In this document: positions 22,791 through 34,720 of the stretch, piece after piece | Numbering within the stretch: position 1 is the first letter of the stretch | How the letters are laid out: the number at the start of each line of letters is the position of its first letter | DNA from: Rhizophagus irregularis | Taxonomy: Eukaryota; Glomeromycota; Glomeromycetes; Glomerales; Glomeraceae | Length of the DNA stretch: 64,000 bases | Assembly: GCF_026210795.1 (NCBI RefSeq) | Contig: NC_089429.1 | Span: forward strand, 3,658,001-3,722,000 | Direction of reading: 5' to 3' | The notes under the pieces: generated by a model | What the model was told of the DNA's origin: nothing | Databases searched by the model: none | Seen by the model: only the letters and a program-made list of their open reading frames with translations | Translations under genes and position numbers: made by a program

Positions 22791-25640
22791 AACAAATAAT
22801 GGAGACCTACAAATGAAAAAAAAATTTCAAAGCAAGCAGCTTCAAAATATATAATCCAGCAGTCCAGAATCTAAACGCAAAAGAAACGATTATTAGTATA
22901 ACGATCATTAAAAAAAAAATATATAATCCAGCAGTCCAGAATCTAAACGTAAAAGAAACGATTATTAATATAACGATCATTAAAAAATAGAACTTTAAAG
23001 TATTTACCTTTGAAGTTTTTAAATACTTTAAAGTTCTTCATAATGGAAAACTGTAACCTAAAATAAAGAAAAAAATGAACATTAGTATAATATTCATTAA
23101 AGAAAGTAAAACAAAAAAAGAACTTCAAAGTGTTTACTTTCGAAGTTTTTTACTATTACAGTTTACCATCCTAAGGATTTTCAGCAAAATGTGAATCTAG
23201 AATCTAAAATAAAAGAAGAATGAACATTAGTTCACATTCGCTAAATAAAATTAATAAAAAAAATTTTATTCGAAGAAATACCTTCGAATTCTAAACATTT
23301 TGTTGAACAAAAAAAAATAAAAATATAATTTTAAAGATATTTACCTTAAAAATCCCTCCTTCTATTTCTTACATTCTAAGTCTGGTTCATTTAAAGAAGC
23401 TTGACAACCTATAAAATGAATAAAGAACATTAAAAATGTTCTTTTATAAGAAAAAAAAATTATAAAGTTTCACAATGAGACGTTGTGAAATTTACTTTTA
23501 TCCGTTTTAGGAATCTTTGAAGTACTGAAACTACAAAAAAAATAAAAATAAAAATAAAATGTTAGTTACATTTCATTTAAATAAAAACAGAAAAAAACAG
23601 AATTTTAAAGTTTACCTTCGAAATTCTGTTCAGAAGGAGTTTGGAGTGCTGTATTCTTATAAAGAAATAAAAATGAAATATTAGTCAACGTTTCGTTTAA
23701 ATAAAAAATAAGAAAAAATAAAAGAATTTTGAAATTTACCTTCAAAATTCTATTTAGAAAGTATTTATGAACTCGTTCATAGACATACAAAAAGAAGAGA
23801 AGCGAAACATTAGTAAACATTTCATTTTCATAAAAAAAGCAAAAAAAAAATTTTAAAAATTACTTCGAAATTTTGTTCAGAAATCTCAGAACCTAAAAGA
23901 AAAATAAAAAACAACCGGTTAGTAAAAATAAATTATAAATGAAAAACAAAACTGAAAAAAATACACTCACCCAAAGTCTTAGAGACTGAAATCTAAAGAA
24001 AAACACAAAAAGATAATGCAAATTCACCTATTTGGAGATTAACCAAAACTTAAAAGATGAAAAAAAAAACAAAGATTTCAAAACGAAAAACAAAAAAGAA
24101 AAAAACCTAATGGTAAATTTACTTATAGTCTTGGGGAATTACTGAAACTTAAAGAAGAAAGAAAGAAAAAGTTAGTAAAAAGAAATTTGAAACAAAAAAA
24201 ACAAAAACAAAAGAATAAATGCAAACTCATCTGAAGTCTTGAAATCTTTACGTCTTATAACCTAAAAAAAAAATAAAAAACATTAGTATGATTAACATTT
24301 TGTTAAATAAAATCAATAAAAAAATGATACATTTCGAAGTCTTACAAAGTTCAAACTTATTTTTTGGCTTCCTTTACCTAAAAAAAGAAGACGAAACATT
24401 AGTTAATGTTCGTTAAAAAAAAATTATTTTTTTTTAAAAAGTTTATTTACCTTTAACAGAAGTCCAGAACTTTCTTTCAGCTTCCTCTACCTAAAAAAAA
24501 GAAGTACGAATATTAGTGAACATTCGTTTAAATGAAAAAAAAATAAAAATTCGAAGATTTTACCTTCAAAATTCTGTTTTAAAGGCAAAAATCTACAAAA
24601 AATAAAACTGAAATATTAGCTAATGTTTCGTTTAAATAAAATAAAAAAAAGAATAGAATTTTGAAGTATTACCTTCAAAATTCTGTCTGGAAGCCAAAAA
24701 CCTAAAAAAAATAAAAGAATGTTAGAAACTTTCTTTTATAAAAATAAAAAAAAACATAAGTTTCGTGATGAAAGTTCATCATAAAACTTACCATATTGAA
24801 GTTTTGGACCTTAGAGTACTAGAACCTATAAAATAAAAATAAAAAAAATGTTAGAAACGTTCTTAATAAAATAAAAAAAAATTTAAAGTTTCACAACAAA
24901 ATGTTACAAAACTTACCCTTTACTTATTTTAGGAATCTTTAGAGTACTGAAACCTACAAAAAAAAAGAAACCTAAAACACTTATTAGTAATGTTTCATTT
25001 AAATAAAAAAAATCAGAATTTCAAAGTTTACCTTCGAAATTATATCCAGGAGTGTCTGGAATGCTGTATTTTACAAAATACAAAAAAAGAAACGTTAGAA
25101 AATATTTTGTTAAATAAAATTATTAAAAATTTTTTTTTTTGAAGGTTTTACCTTTGATATAGAAGTCCAGAATTCGTTTTTAGCTTCCTTTACCTAAAAA
25201 AAAATATGAATATTAGTTAACGTTCATCAATAATTTAATTAAAAAAAATTCGAAGGTTTACCTTTGAAATGATTGCAAAAAACAAACAAAATAAATAAAT
25301 GAAAACATTAGTAAATATTTCATTAAATAAAACAAAAAAAAAATAAACGAAAAATTATTAGTATTTTGAAGATAAATACCTTCGAAATCCTGTTTTAGAA
25401 GCGATCGGAAAGCCATAGAAACCTATAAATTAAAAAAACTAAAACATTAGCCAACGTTTTGTTTAGAAAACAAAAAAACTTGAATTTTAAAGTTTACCTT
25501 GAAATTCCACGCAGAAATCAACAGAAACTATAGACCTACAAAATAATGAAAACGAAATGTTAGTTAACGTTTTATTTAATAAAAATAAAAAAAATAAAAT
25601 TTTGAAGGGTTTACCTTTGAATTCCAGTATCTGTTAATAA
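22791..25640 (-). repeat. Exon/intron-like tandem array, family C (about 2.8 kb)
   Basis: On the minus strand some 25 units follow one another. Each has a U-tract ending in AG (TTTTTTGTAG or TTTTTTTAG), an exon-like part of about 35-50 nt that often ends GAATTTCGAAG or TTTCAAAG, a donor GTAAACTTT or GTAAATA, and an intron-like part of about 60-80 nt with an AACGTTAGT...TAACGTTT core. The intron start can pair with the exon end, for example GAATTTC with GAAATTC across the donor. A 72-bp segment is duplicated at 22848-22990. The exon-like parts differ in sequence and length from unit to unit. No frame stays open across them. Confidence 0.65.
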
Positions 25641-26610
25641 TAATGTTTAACAACAACATAAAATAAATTCATTCAGTGTTGTCATGGGACAATGTTTGGG
25701 ATATGTTACACAAAAAAGAAATGATAACCCCTTGAAATTTTTCTATAATAACCTTGTTCAATACTTAGCAAAAATGTTTAGCATCCAATTATGCATAAAT
25801 ATATATAATTTTTGTAATTACAGAAGAGTACAGACAGAATGTGAACATGTTCAGAACAACCAAAAAAAGCTGCAGACATCAAAAATATACAACACTGAAT
25901 TCACTGATAAATAGTATACCTAATTTAAGGTGGCCTATTCTTCATTCTACCAGTATGATGAACACCAAGTATCATAACCATTAATTCAAATAATACAAAC
26001 TCAAGTCTATCGTTCAAGATGCTGTTGGTGATGTATCATGGTATATGCATTCCTTATGTTTAGATTTCTGTTAAAGTATTATATTTAATGTACACTAGTG
26101 TTCACCTGTTGTCTACGACAACAGTTAATATGTAATTCCGGCCAGAATTAAAAGATCTGCAAAGAATTTCCTTTTTTGGAAATTTGAGCAACACAATTTT
26201 TTAATTTCTCTGAAAAGTAACAGAAGACAAAATTTCCTTTTTTGGAAATTTGCGTAACCGACAATTTCCTTTTATGGAATCCGGTGTAACCCAAAGTTTC
26301 AGTTTTTTGCCAGAAATAAAATTTCCTTTTTTGGACTTGTGTAACATTGGCGACGAATAGGAGTAGGGTTACACAATTCAAATGACTTATTTATATGGTT
26401 AATCTAAACATAACGCCCACGTGATTGCAGTGTTTTTAAATATATAGATGTTTGATGATTATAGAACAATATTGGATTCTTCTTTCATTGATTCTAATAC
26501 TGTTGCTTCTAATATGATGAATCGACTCAATCATTTTCCAATAATAAGCAATTCTCCAATTTTATTATTTAATAGTTTTGTGTAAAAAACTTATGAGATA
26601 CAGCAAAGGT
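25641..26610. other. Spacer between two parts of the family C array
   Basis: No gene supported. Near 26160-26345 the words 'atttccttttttgga' and 'aaatttg' recur four times, giving an unsupported 77-codon minus-strand frame. A 76-codon plus-strand frame at 25684-25914 has ordinary composition but no recognisable feature. Confidence 0.4.
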
Positions 26611-27010
26611 CAGGTACTATTGGTGTTTGACTACAAAAAAAATAAAAAATGAATGTTAATGAAACGTTCGTTAAAATAAAAAAATTTCATTTTGAAAGTT
26701 ATTACCTTTGAAATATTTGAAATAAGACAGTATCTAAAAAATAAAAGAATAACAAATGTTAAAACATTTATTAAAAGAAAGTAAAAAAAAAGAACTTTGA
26801 AGTATTACATTTGAAGTTCTTTCAAATGGGAGCCTGTGACTTAAAAAATAGGAGAAATGAACAATAGTGAAGTATTCGTTAAAAGAAGAAACTTAATTTC
26901 GAGGTATTACCTTTGAAGTTCTTTTAAATAGGAATCCAGAACTCCAAGGGAGCTGTCCTTTAAAATAAACAGAAGTAAAGAATGTTAGTAAACGTTCTTA
27001 ATGTTAGTTA
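26611..27010 (-). repeat. Exon/intron-like array, continuation of family C
   Basis: Four further minus-strand units have donors such as AAAGGTAATAAC near 26708 and AAAGGTAATACC near 26910, U-tract acceptors, and the 'acgaacgttt' and 'taacatt' cores. They match the units at 22.8-25.6 kb, so the 1-kb spacer between may be an insertion into one array. Confidence 0.5.
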
Positions 27011-27610
27011 ATATTTTTCACACGAATCTTGCCATTTTTGCCCATAAGACTTCATAAGACTTTGAAAGTCAAAAAAAACTTTTTTTAACAAAAATCCTAA
27101 GAAAATTCAAAGTTAGGTGAATTTACTAATTTTATTCGTCGACTTCGAAGCTTGAAAAAAATAGTAATCTTTGAGTATTTTTTTAAAAAAAAACTGTGAT
27201 AGAAATAATTGTCTTTAAAAAGTGTTATAAATTATTTCTTTAAAGTCTTGTAAAAAATTGTTTCTTTAAAAAAGTTTAAATTTGGTTAAAATTAATTAAC
27301 TCGAGTCAATGCAAAGTTTATCAAATAAAAAAAGAAAAATGTGAAGATCTCCAAATATTTTTGTGCGAAGTGTTTTAAAAATATGTGATTTTGGAGATTA
27401 TCACAGATTTGTTTATAAAATATCTTTGAAAAAAATAAAAAGATGAATTCTGCAGTATTGCGCAGATTTTTACTAAAAATTGCAGATTATTGCAATTCTA
27501 CATCCTAAAAAGTTTACTGATGACAATTACACTTCTAAAACTAAGATTATCTAACCATTCTTTTGAATTTATATTATGATACTCCTAGTTTTCTAAACAT
27601 TAACCTTATT
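27011..27610. other. AT-rich spacer
   Basis: Nothing supported beyond a few 'ttctttaaaaa' repeats. Confidence 0.35.
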
Positions 27611-27611
27611 T

Positions 27612-30100
27612 TTGCTAATATAATAAGCTGTCAATACCGTCTAAGGCCTTATCTATGTTCTTGATTTCCTTAGTCACTTTTTGCTTCTTACTCAACTGAG
27701 TGTTAGTATTAATTGTTCGATTCTTGAAGTTGCCTTTTTGATTCATCTTCTGAGGGCATCTACTTCTTTGTTTCAAGTTAGAGGTAAAGTACTTCATCTA
27801 ATCAGTAAATTCGTTCAAACTAAATGGCTTACCAATGATCTTTTTCAAATCAGCCCATGATTCGTAGTAAGTTATTAATTTACAGATACCCTGATCTTGA
27901 ATTAATTAAAATGCTTTACACCTAAAGGTATAACAATAGAATGAGCAGAATTATCCAGATATAAAGTAGCTGTAATTACTGAAGCAAGAACTCCTTTAAA
28001 CATAGCCTGAAATCATTCTCATTTTTTTCTTTGTTTGAGATAATCTCTTAATTAATTTGAATTTAATTGATACTGTAATAGTAACGTATTTAAAACTTGC
28101 TTTTATTTACCTTTGGGCGTAAAAAAAGTGGTTTTTGCTGAGAGGATACTAATTGGTTCCTTTTGTTGTACTGTAGCTTTTGATTGGTGTTTAGATGTTT
28201 TAAGCACTTTTAAAATTTCTATATCCATCAGTTAATTTTCTAAAGATTTGAATATGTCTGGCATTTGTTGTTAGTGCTCCTAACAGATCAGTTCAGACTG
28301 GATTCAGCTTAAATCTAATCTGATCTGATTTTTATTTTAATAGATCTGATCTGATCCGAATCTGATCAGATCTGGTTCAATTTGATCTGAATCTGGTTTG
28401 GATCCATTTGAATCTGATTTGAATCTGATCTGAATCTAGTTTGGATCTGGTCCTTGTCCTAAAAAAAGGAAGGAAACGTTAATTACGTTCCTCAAGTAAA
28501 AAGAAAAAAAAACAAAAAAAAGAAACGAACTTACCATAGTTCGTTCTTTTTTTTGAATCCTAGTCGTTCAGCTTCATCTCACGTCCAGGTTTCCTAAAAA
28601 AAAAAAGAAAGGGAACGTTAATTACGTTCCCTTAAGTAAAAATAAAAAAATAAAAAAAAGAAACGAACTTACTATAGTTCGTTCTTTTTTTTAAATCCTG
28701 GTCGTTCAGCTTCGTCTCATGTCCAGATTTCCTAAAAAAAAGAAAGGGAACGTTAATTAGTATGTTCCCCTTAAGTAAAAATAAAAAAAAATAAAAAAAA
28801 AAATGAACTTACCATAGTTCGTTCTTTTTTTTGAATTTTGGTCGTTCAGCTTCGTCTTACGTTCAGGTTTCCTAAAAAAAAGAAAGAGAACATTAATTAG
28901 TACGTTCCCTTAAGTAAAAATAAAAAAAAATAAAAAAAAGAAACGAACTTACCATAGTTCGTTCTTTTTTTTAAATCCTGGTTGTTTAGCTTCGCCTCAC
29001 GTTCAGGTTTCCTAAAAAAAAGAAAGGGAATGTTAATTACATTCCCTTAAGTAAAAATAAAAAAAAAAACAAAAAAAGAAATGAACTTACCATAGTTCGT
29101 TTTTTTTTTTAAATCCTGGTCATTCAGCTTCATCTCACATCCAGGTTTCCTAAAAAAAAAGAAAGGAAATGTTAATTACGTTCCCTTAAGTAAAAAAAAT
29201 AAAATAAAATAAAAGAAATGAACTTACCATAGTTCGTTCTCTTAAATCCTGGTTGTTCCTTTGTCTCACGTTCAGGTTTCCTAAAAAAAAAAGAAAGGGA
29301 ACGTTAATTACATTCCCTTAAGTAAAAAAAATAAAATAAAATAAAAGAAATGAACTTACCATAGTTTGTTCTTTTTTTTAAATCCTGGTCGTGTCGTTAG
29401 GTTTCGTTCATCTAGGCTTTCTACTAAAAAAGAAGGGAACTGTTAATTATGTTCTCTCAAGAAAAAAACAAAAAAAAAAAATGAACTTACCTAGTTTGTT
29501 CTTTTAAATCTTGGTCGTCTAGCTTCGTCTGTTCGTCCAGAAAAAGTTTTTTAAAAAAAAATTTTTTTTTTTTATTTAAAAAAAAATTTGATCCAAATCT
29601 GTTCAGATCAGATCAGATTTTCTTGTGTTATGATCTGATCTGATCTACAGATTAAAATTTTGAAAACCGAACCAGATCTGACTCAGATCAACAGATCAGA
29701 TCAGATTTTTTTTGGGGTACTATTTATTGTAGTAACGTCATCTGTTGTTTCATGAACTCTTTGCAAACACTTTCCATTCCTTTAATTACACTAACTTAAA
29801 TAAAGTCAAAAGACTTGTAAAAAAGAAAGAGTAAGTGATATAAAGACTGTAAGTCACCGATACTAAAAGTTGCAAGAGCCTCATGATATTTCATAAGTAA
29901 TTTCATATACAGTTCTTCATCTTCAGTAAGTTTTTCAACGGTTTGAAAAATATTTTCATTTGTTAAACTGAAAGAAAAATATTTCTTAGAATATGGCTAA
30001 CCGATTCAAAGTAGAAAGTTCTGTCCACAGCTGTATCAAAGTCATTACCCTCAAAAAGGGTTTTAGAAATGTTTTAATTCGATAAAGAAGCCATAGTTTC
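27612..30100 (-). pseudogene. Unrecognised minus-strand gene, broken by a hAT-type insertion
   Basis: The minus-strand reading starts near 30095 (TMASLSN) and has pieces GNDFDTAVDRTFYFESVSHI, then TVEKLTEDEELYMKLLMKYH, IGDLQSLYHLLFLFYKSFDF and KGMESVCKEFMKQQMTLLQ. It then meets the element at 28272-29722. Beyond the element the frame resumes with QMPDIFKSLEN, KTSKHQSKATVQQKEPISIL, VLASVITATLYLDNSAHSIV, ESWADLKKIIGKPFSLNEFT and a basic C-terminus (RSRCPQKMNQKGNFKNRT) ending at 27615. There are several stops and frameshifts. The protein would be mostly helical with a Lys/Arg-rich tail. I do not recognise it. Matching of the two sides across the target site supports a single interrupted gene. 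Confidence 0.5.
28272..29722 (-). mobile_element. 1.45-kb non-autonomous hAT-type element carrying array family A/D
   Basis: The left end is TAGTGCTC (28272-28279) and the right end is GGGTACTA. Target duplications are TTTGTTGT (28264-28271) and TTTATTGT (29723-29730), 7 of 8 matching. The subterminal zones are GATCTGATC-type repeats as in the element at 3948-5261, which it resembles throughout in inverse orientation. The central array (28450-29545) has eight minus-strand units whose donors read on the plus strand as 'aacttaccatagttcg' near 28530, 28667, 28805, 28948, 29085, 29222, 29356 and 29489. There is no transposase. It sits inside the minus-strand pseudogene at 27612-30100. Confidence 0.87.
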
Positions 30101-30174
30101 AGAAAATTTTCCTTTAAAATTTCTATAGAAAAAAATAGTTTATGCGATCGGTAGAAAAAGTCTTCTTCTTATTT

Positions 30175-30390
30175 TATTTATATTAAACTTTTAGTTTTTT
30201 GGATTTTTAAATGTATTTGTACAATGAGTAATTTCAATTGCATCATCATAAGATTATTTTAAAAAACCTGTTTTTTTAAATAATGATTTATTAATTTTTT
30301 TATTTATTTTCAAATTGTAATTTGATCTATAAATTATTATAACATGTTCTTCTTTGATTTCTCAATAATTATTTTAAGGATAAATCTAAT
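30175..30390 (-). repeat. Copy of the 18-22 kb gene-fragment repeat
   Basis: 'attaaacttttagtttttt', 'tgcatcatcataagattatt' and 'aatgatttattaat' match the 345-bp unit family. It is decayed. Confidence 0.5.
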
Positions 30391-30704
30391 TGTAACAGCC
30401 TGTTACGCATCTTATTTGTAACAACTTCCAATTTTATCCAATTAAAATTTAAGATCAGGCGTAATGTAAACAAAAACAAAAGATCAGTTGTGTAACTAAG
30501 ACAAAAGAATTTTTTAAAAAATTTCAAGAAACTGCTTATAACTTAAAATTTTGTCTATGAAACTGTTTTAAATACATTAAGTAAAAGTTTTCCAAATTAA
30601 ATTTTGCATATAAAAATTTTATTTGTGAAATACATATTAAATTTATTATTAAAAAAAAAATAAAAAAAGGATGTTACAAATAAGATATGTAACAGGCTGT
30701 TATA
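30391..30704. mobile_element. 314-bp MULE-type MITE
   Basis: The left end is TGTAACAGCCTGTTACGCAT with 'cttatttgtaaca' following. The right end is 'ggatgttacaaataagat' with 'atgtaacaggctgttata'. They are inverted repeats of about 38 bp and resemble the terminal repeats of the MULE at 10.5-15.5 kb. The centre is AT-rich and non-coding. No clean target duplication was found. Confidence 0.7.
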
Positions 30705-30877
30705 AATACATTTTTTCTTATTTTAAAATAAAAAAAAGTTTGGCAAGATCAGTATATTACAAATAAATTTTATATTATAAATAATCTATTGGTAACTTTT
30801 ATTATTTTATGAACACATGACTAATAAATTTCTTTTTTAATTAACATAGTTGTAAACTATAAAATTTTTAATATATA

Positions 30878-31375
30878 CAGTCAGAACTCGATATAACGAA
30901 CCCTCCGGTTAGGCAATTTTGGATCGTTATATCAGATATTCGATAAATCAAATATTCTTAATATACCGATTATATAGTAAAAAATATAAAAATTCGGTAT
31001 ACCGAATTTTTATTAATAAAAAAAATGATTTTAATTGTATTACATGCTGTGCTAATTTGTTTATTATTAATATCATATTCTTACAGAAATTATTAAATTC
31101 CAAAATTAAGGCATAAATGTCAGGTGATCTGCTGCGCTGCATAGTGCCAGCCGGGAATAAGTTAATTCTGACCGGAGTTAGGTGGTAATCGGCTTATCGC
31201 GAATAAATACATATGACTGGTTTATGATCAGACTTCGTTATATATAATATCGTGAAATTTATAATAAAATCGGTATATAGTGATAAAATTTAATATAGAC
31301 AGTTTTGGTTTGAGAAAAAAGTTCGTTATAGGCTAAAATCGGTTTATCACGAATCGTTATATCGAGTTCTGACTG
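30878..31375. mobile_element. 498-bp Tc1/mariner (pogo-like) MITE
   Basis: The ends CAGTCAGAACTCGATATAAC and GTTATATCGAGTTCTGACTG are perfect inverted repeats, flanked by TA on both sides (30876-30877 and 31376-31377). The start CAGT with 'CGATATAACGAACC' is the usual pogo/Fot1-type end. Internal 'cggtatac' and 'cgttata' words repeat the same theme. Non-coding; the two short open frames on opposite strands at 30919-31142 are not genes. Confidence 0.85.
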
Positions 31376-31615
31376 TATTCTGTATTATCTATATTATTAT
31401 ATATTAAAATTTCAAGTATTATTAATATATATATTTTGAGTAATTAATAAAGTATGAATTTCATTACTTTTGTCTAAATAGTATATATATATATATATTT
31501 TTTATTTATATATATATTTTCTTTTTTTTTGTCAATAGAAATAAATAGAAAAATAAATAACATCAAATTTTCCAATAGACTATTTCAAATAAAATTAGGT
31601 TGTTAAAGAATATTA

Positions 31616-31987
31616 CTTTACAGAAACTTAACATCTTTAATCAATATAGAATTGATATCGTTAAGTTTATCTTAACGGTATTATTTTGACATTATTTTGA
31701 TATTGATTCAATATTAATTTAATATTAATGTAATATCAAAATAAAGTATTATCATTTTGATATTATATTAATATTGAATCAATATTAAATTAATATCGAA
31801 ATGATATCTGAAATAACATTGAAATGACATTTTTAAGTTAAACTTAAATATATTGTTTCGATGTTATTTCAATTATCATTTTAATATCATTTTGATACTA
31901 TTTCAATATCATTTTGATATTAAAATAATAATATTTTATTTTTAATATTAAAATAATATTGTTTGAAAATTTGAAGTTTCTGTAAAG
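31616..31987. mobile_element. 372-bp MITE in a repeat copy, empty site available
   Basis: The ends CTTTACAGAAACTT and AAGTTTCTGTAAAG are inverted repeats. The interior consists of 'ttttgatattatttcaatat'-like words. The paralogous repeat at about 20786 reads 'gaatattaataatattc' without the insertion. This places the element between 'gaatatta' and 'aataatattc' here, with a possible TA target (right copy changed to CA). Confidence 0.65.
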
Positions 31988-32412
31988 ACAATAATATTCA
32001 TCAAAATAAACTATTTTTACAGTTTGTATTTTTTTTCTTTTATCAATATTCCAATTAATTCTTTTCAATTATTTGATAATCATGTTCTTAAACATCTTTA
32101 ATAATATTTTAACTTAAATTCAGTTAAATTTTGTATCATATTTATCAGTAAATTTACTTTTAATTTTAGATCTAAATGCATTTTTTATTTATACAATTTG
32201 TCTATATTTTTTATGTAGAATGCTGTAAAATCTGAATTTAATTATTTCATTTATCATTAGATTTGTTGCATTTTTTTTTTAATTTAATTCTATTAAAATA
32301 TTTATTATTATGAATCGTAGTAATACCATTATTTGTACTTATTCTATTTATATTAAACAAATAGTAGTAGTTGTTAAATAATTTTATTTTAATTATCTGT
32401 AACTTATTTTTA
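31988..32412 (-). repeat. Further copy of the gene-fragment repeat
   Basis: 'tttatcaatattccaatta', 'ttgataatcatgttcttaaa' and 'ttctattaaaatatttatt' match the unit family at 18-22 kb. It ends where the LINE begins. Confidence 0.5.
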
Positions 32413-34019
32413 GAATGAAAAAATCAAATTTTTACAGCAGTTGGTAAAACTAATCCTTATAATATATTAACAGGAATTGACCAGAAAGAGATTATTTCAC
32501 TGCTTCTCTGATGTATATATTATGATCTGTTACTTTGTCAATTATAACAGAAAAATCATGGTTATGAAATTACTGCAAAATATAAAAAAAATATTTATTT
32601 TAATTATATTAAAGAATCAATTATATTCTCAGAAAAAGTATACATAGATGATAGTCATGATATTATATTATTGGCAAAAGATCAAATTTAACTTAAAACA
32701 ATACTAAAAATTGCAAACAAATTTTATAATTTGAATGATATTAAAATTAACAAAGATAAATCTGAATTATTATTGAAAAAATTAAATAAATCATATAATT
32801 ATTCAAATAATTATTTAAATCTGAATATATTAATATTAAATCTAAATGTTCTAGTGAATCTATTAGAATATTGGGGTTTGGTTTAACTTCAATGATATTA
32901 AAAAATTCAGTTTTCAACAAGCTAAATCAAAATTAAAAAATTGGTTAAATAAAAGGATTACAGACAAATAATTACAGTATGTGTTTAATACTTTTGTCAT
33001 CTCTACAATTGAATACCGTGTTTAAATAACAATTTTTAGTGAACAAAAATGTAATAGGATTACGTTATCATTCAGATATGCATTTAAAAAAAAATTAAAA
33101 TTATCTTAATATACACGCACTAATAGCTATAATTAATCATAATTTGATATATAATATAAAGAATGTAGCAAATAATCAATTACAGGCAAAAGGCACAAAT
33201 TTCTTAATACAGTTATTAAATGATAAAGGATTATTAGGAAAATTACAATGCTTAAAATTAAATAATTGCAACAGAGATTTTGAATAGAAGATAATATAGT
33301 ATCAGATTTTTTGTTTAAGAATGATTATTATTTTATAAAAGAAATTATTCTAATTGGATTTTAGAAAATATTAAGATATTAAAAAATATTAACATAAAAA
33401 TTTTGATAAATAGTACGATAAATATAGAACATTATAAAATAACTGGTGATAATGTACCAGTAAGAAAAATAATAGGAGCTGAAAAATTTTTTAAGAATAT
33501 TTATAGATTCAAAAAAGATGGAATTATGTCTTTAGATCAATTAATTGGAATATCTAATTAATTGGTATACTTTAAACTTTAAGGAAGATAATCATAATTA
33601 TTGTAAACTAAAAAATTGGTATAAAGAAATACAAAAAATTGTTACTGTTGATAGCAAAATCTTTAAACCAGAATATAGAATGTTGACAGTTCCTTATTTT
33701 AAAGGATATAATATGACTTATTGTGAAATAAATAACAATAATATTTCTAAAATATTAACATTTATTGGAATTTAAAATAATAAGAGAAATGATGTTGAAA
33801 TAGGGGTTTTAGTTAAAAAATCTGGCATTGATGATCAATAAAATTTGTTATTAGGTCATTTAAATGTAATTTATAATGTTAATATTAAAGCATCAAATAT
33901 TCATTTAAGAAAATATTCTGGATGTGATTTAGATAATTTTGAAAAATCATATGGTAAAGATGGATACTGACATACTGTTACGCAGTAAAATGTTGCGCAG
34001 CAATCATGTGATATAACTG

Positions 34020-34185
34020 GACCTGTGATGCTGATCAATGTAGCAAATGTTGAATATGTTTGATATGTTCGATATGTTGCATATGTCCGATATATAGAAT
34101 ATATAGAATATGTAGTATATATGGAATATATAGAACATATAGCATATATAGGATATATAGCATATGTAACATATGTTAAACATTT
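34020..34185. repeat. AT-rich minisatellite
   Basis: 'atatgt(t/c)cgatatgt', 'atatatagaatat' and 'atatagcatat' words of about 10-18 bp follow one another. They lie in the sequence that interrupts the LINE. Confidence 0.65.
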
Positions 34186-34207
34186 TTAGTTTGGAAATTT
34201 ATGTATA

Positions 34208-34720
34208 CACAGTGAAATTCGATAAACCGGATCTATCGGTTCCACTAAAAATATCCGGTTTATCGGGATATCTGGTTTAGCGAAAAAATTTTGATATATT
34301 GAAAATCTATTATATTGAATTTTTAAAAAATTTTCATGCTAATAAAACTAATATACACTATAATTTGATTTTTTCATCTAGTTTTAAGTCATAGAGGTCA
34401 TGAAAATGAATATAAAATATTTTAAAAGTAATACATAACTTCAGCCGGAATTAAGATTTTTATAATTCTGGCCAAATTTAGGATTTACCGCATCACGTCA
34501 CTTAAATTTTATTGGTTCCCAGTCACGTTATCCGGTTTATCGAATCATTTTTACTATAGCTGGTTAGAAAATTGATCCGTTATAGCGAATATCGAGCTTT
34601 TACTAGTAAACTCCGGTATATCGAACCTATTTTAATATACGTGATTTGGTTCCAGCAAAAAAGTCTAGTTTAGGCGCAAATCCGGTTTATCGAAGATCCG
34701 GTTTATCGAATTTCACTGTG
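34208..34720. mobile_element. 513-bp Tc1/mariner-like MITE inside the LINE
   Basis: The ends CACAGTGAAATTCGATAAAC and GTTTATCGAATTTCACTGTG are perfect inverted repeats, flanked by TA (34206-34207 and 34721-34722). 'ccggtttatcg' recurs near both ends. Non-coding. Confidence 0.85.

Noticed and set aside
22740-22800. tRNA-like T arm (GTTAG, TTCGATT, CTAAC)
   Set aside because: No matching acceptor stem, D arm or anticodon arm upstream at the right distance.
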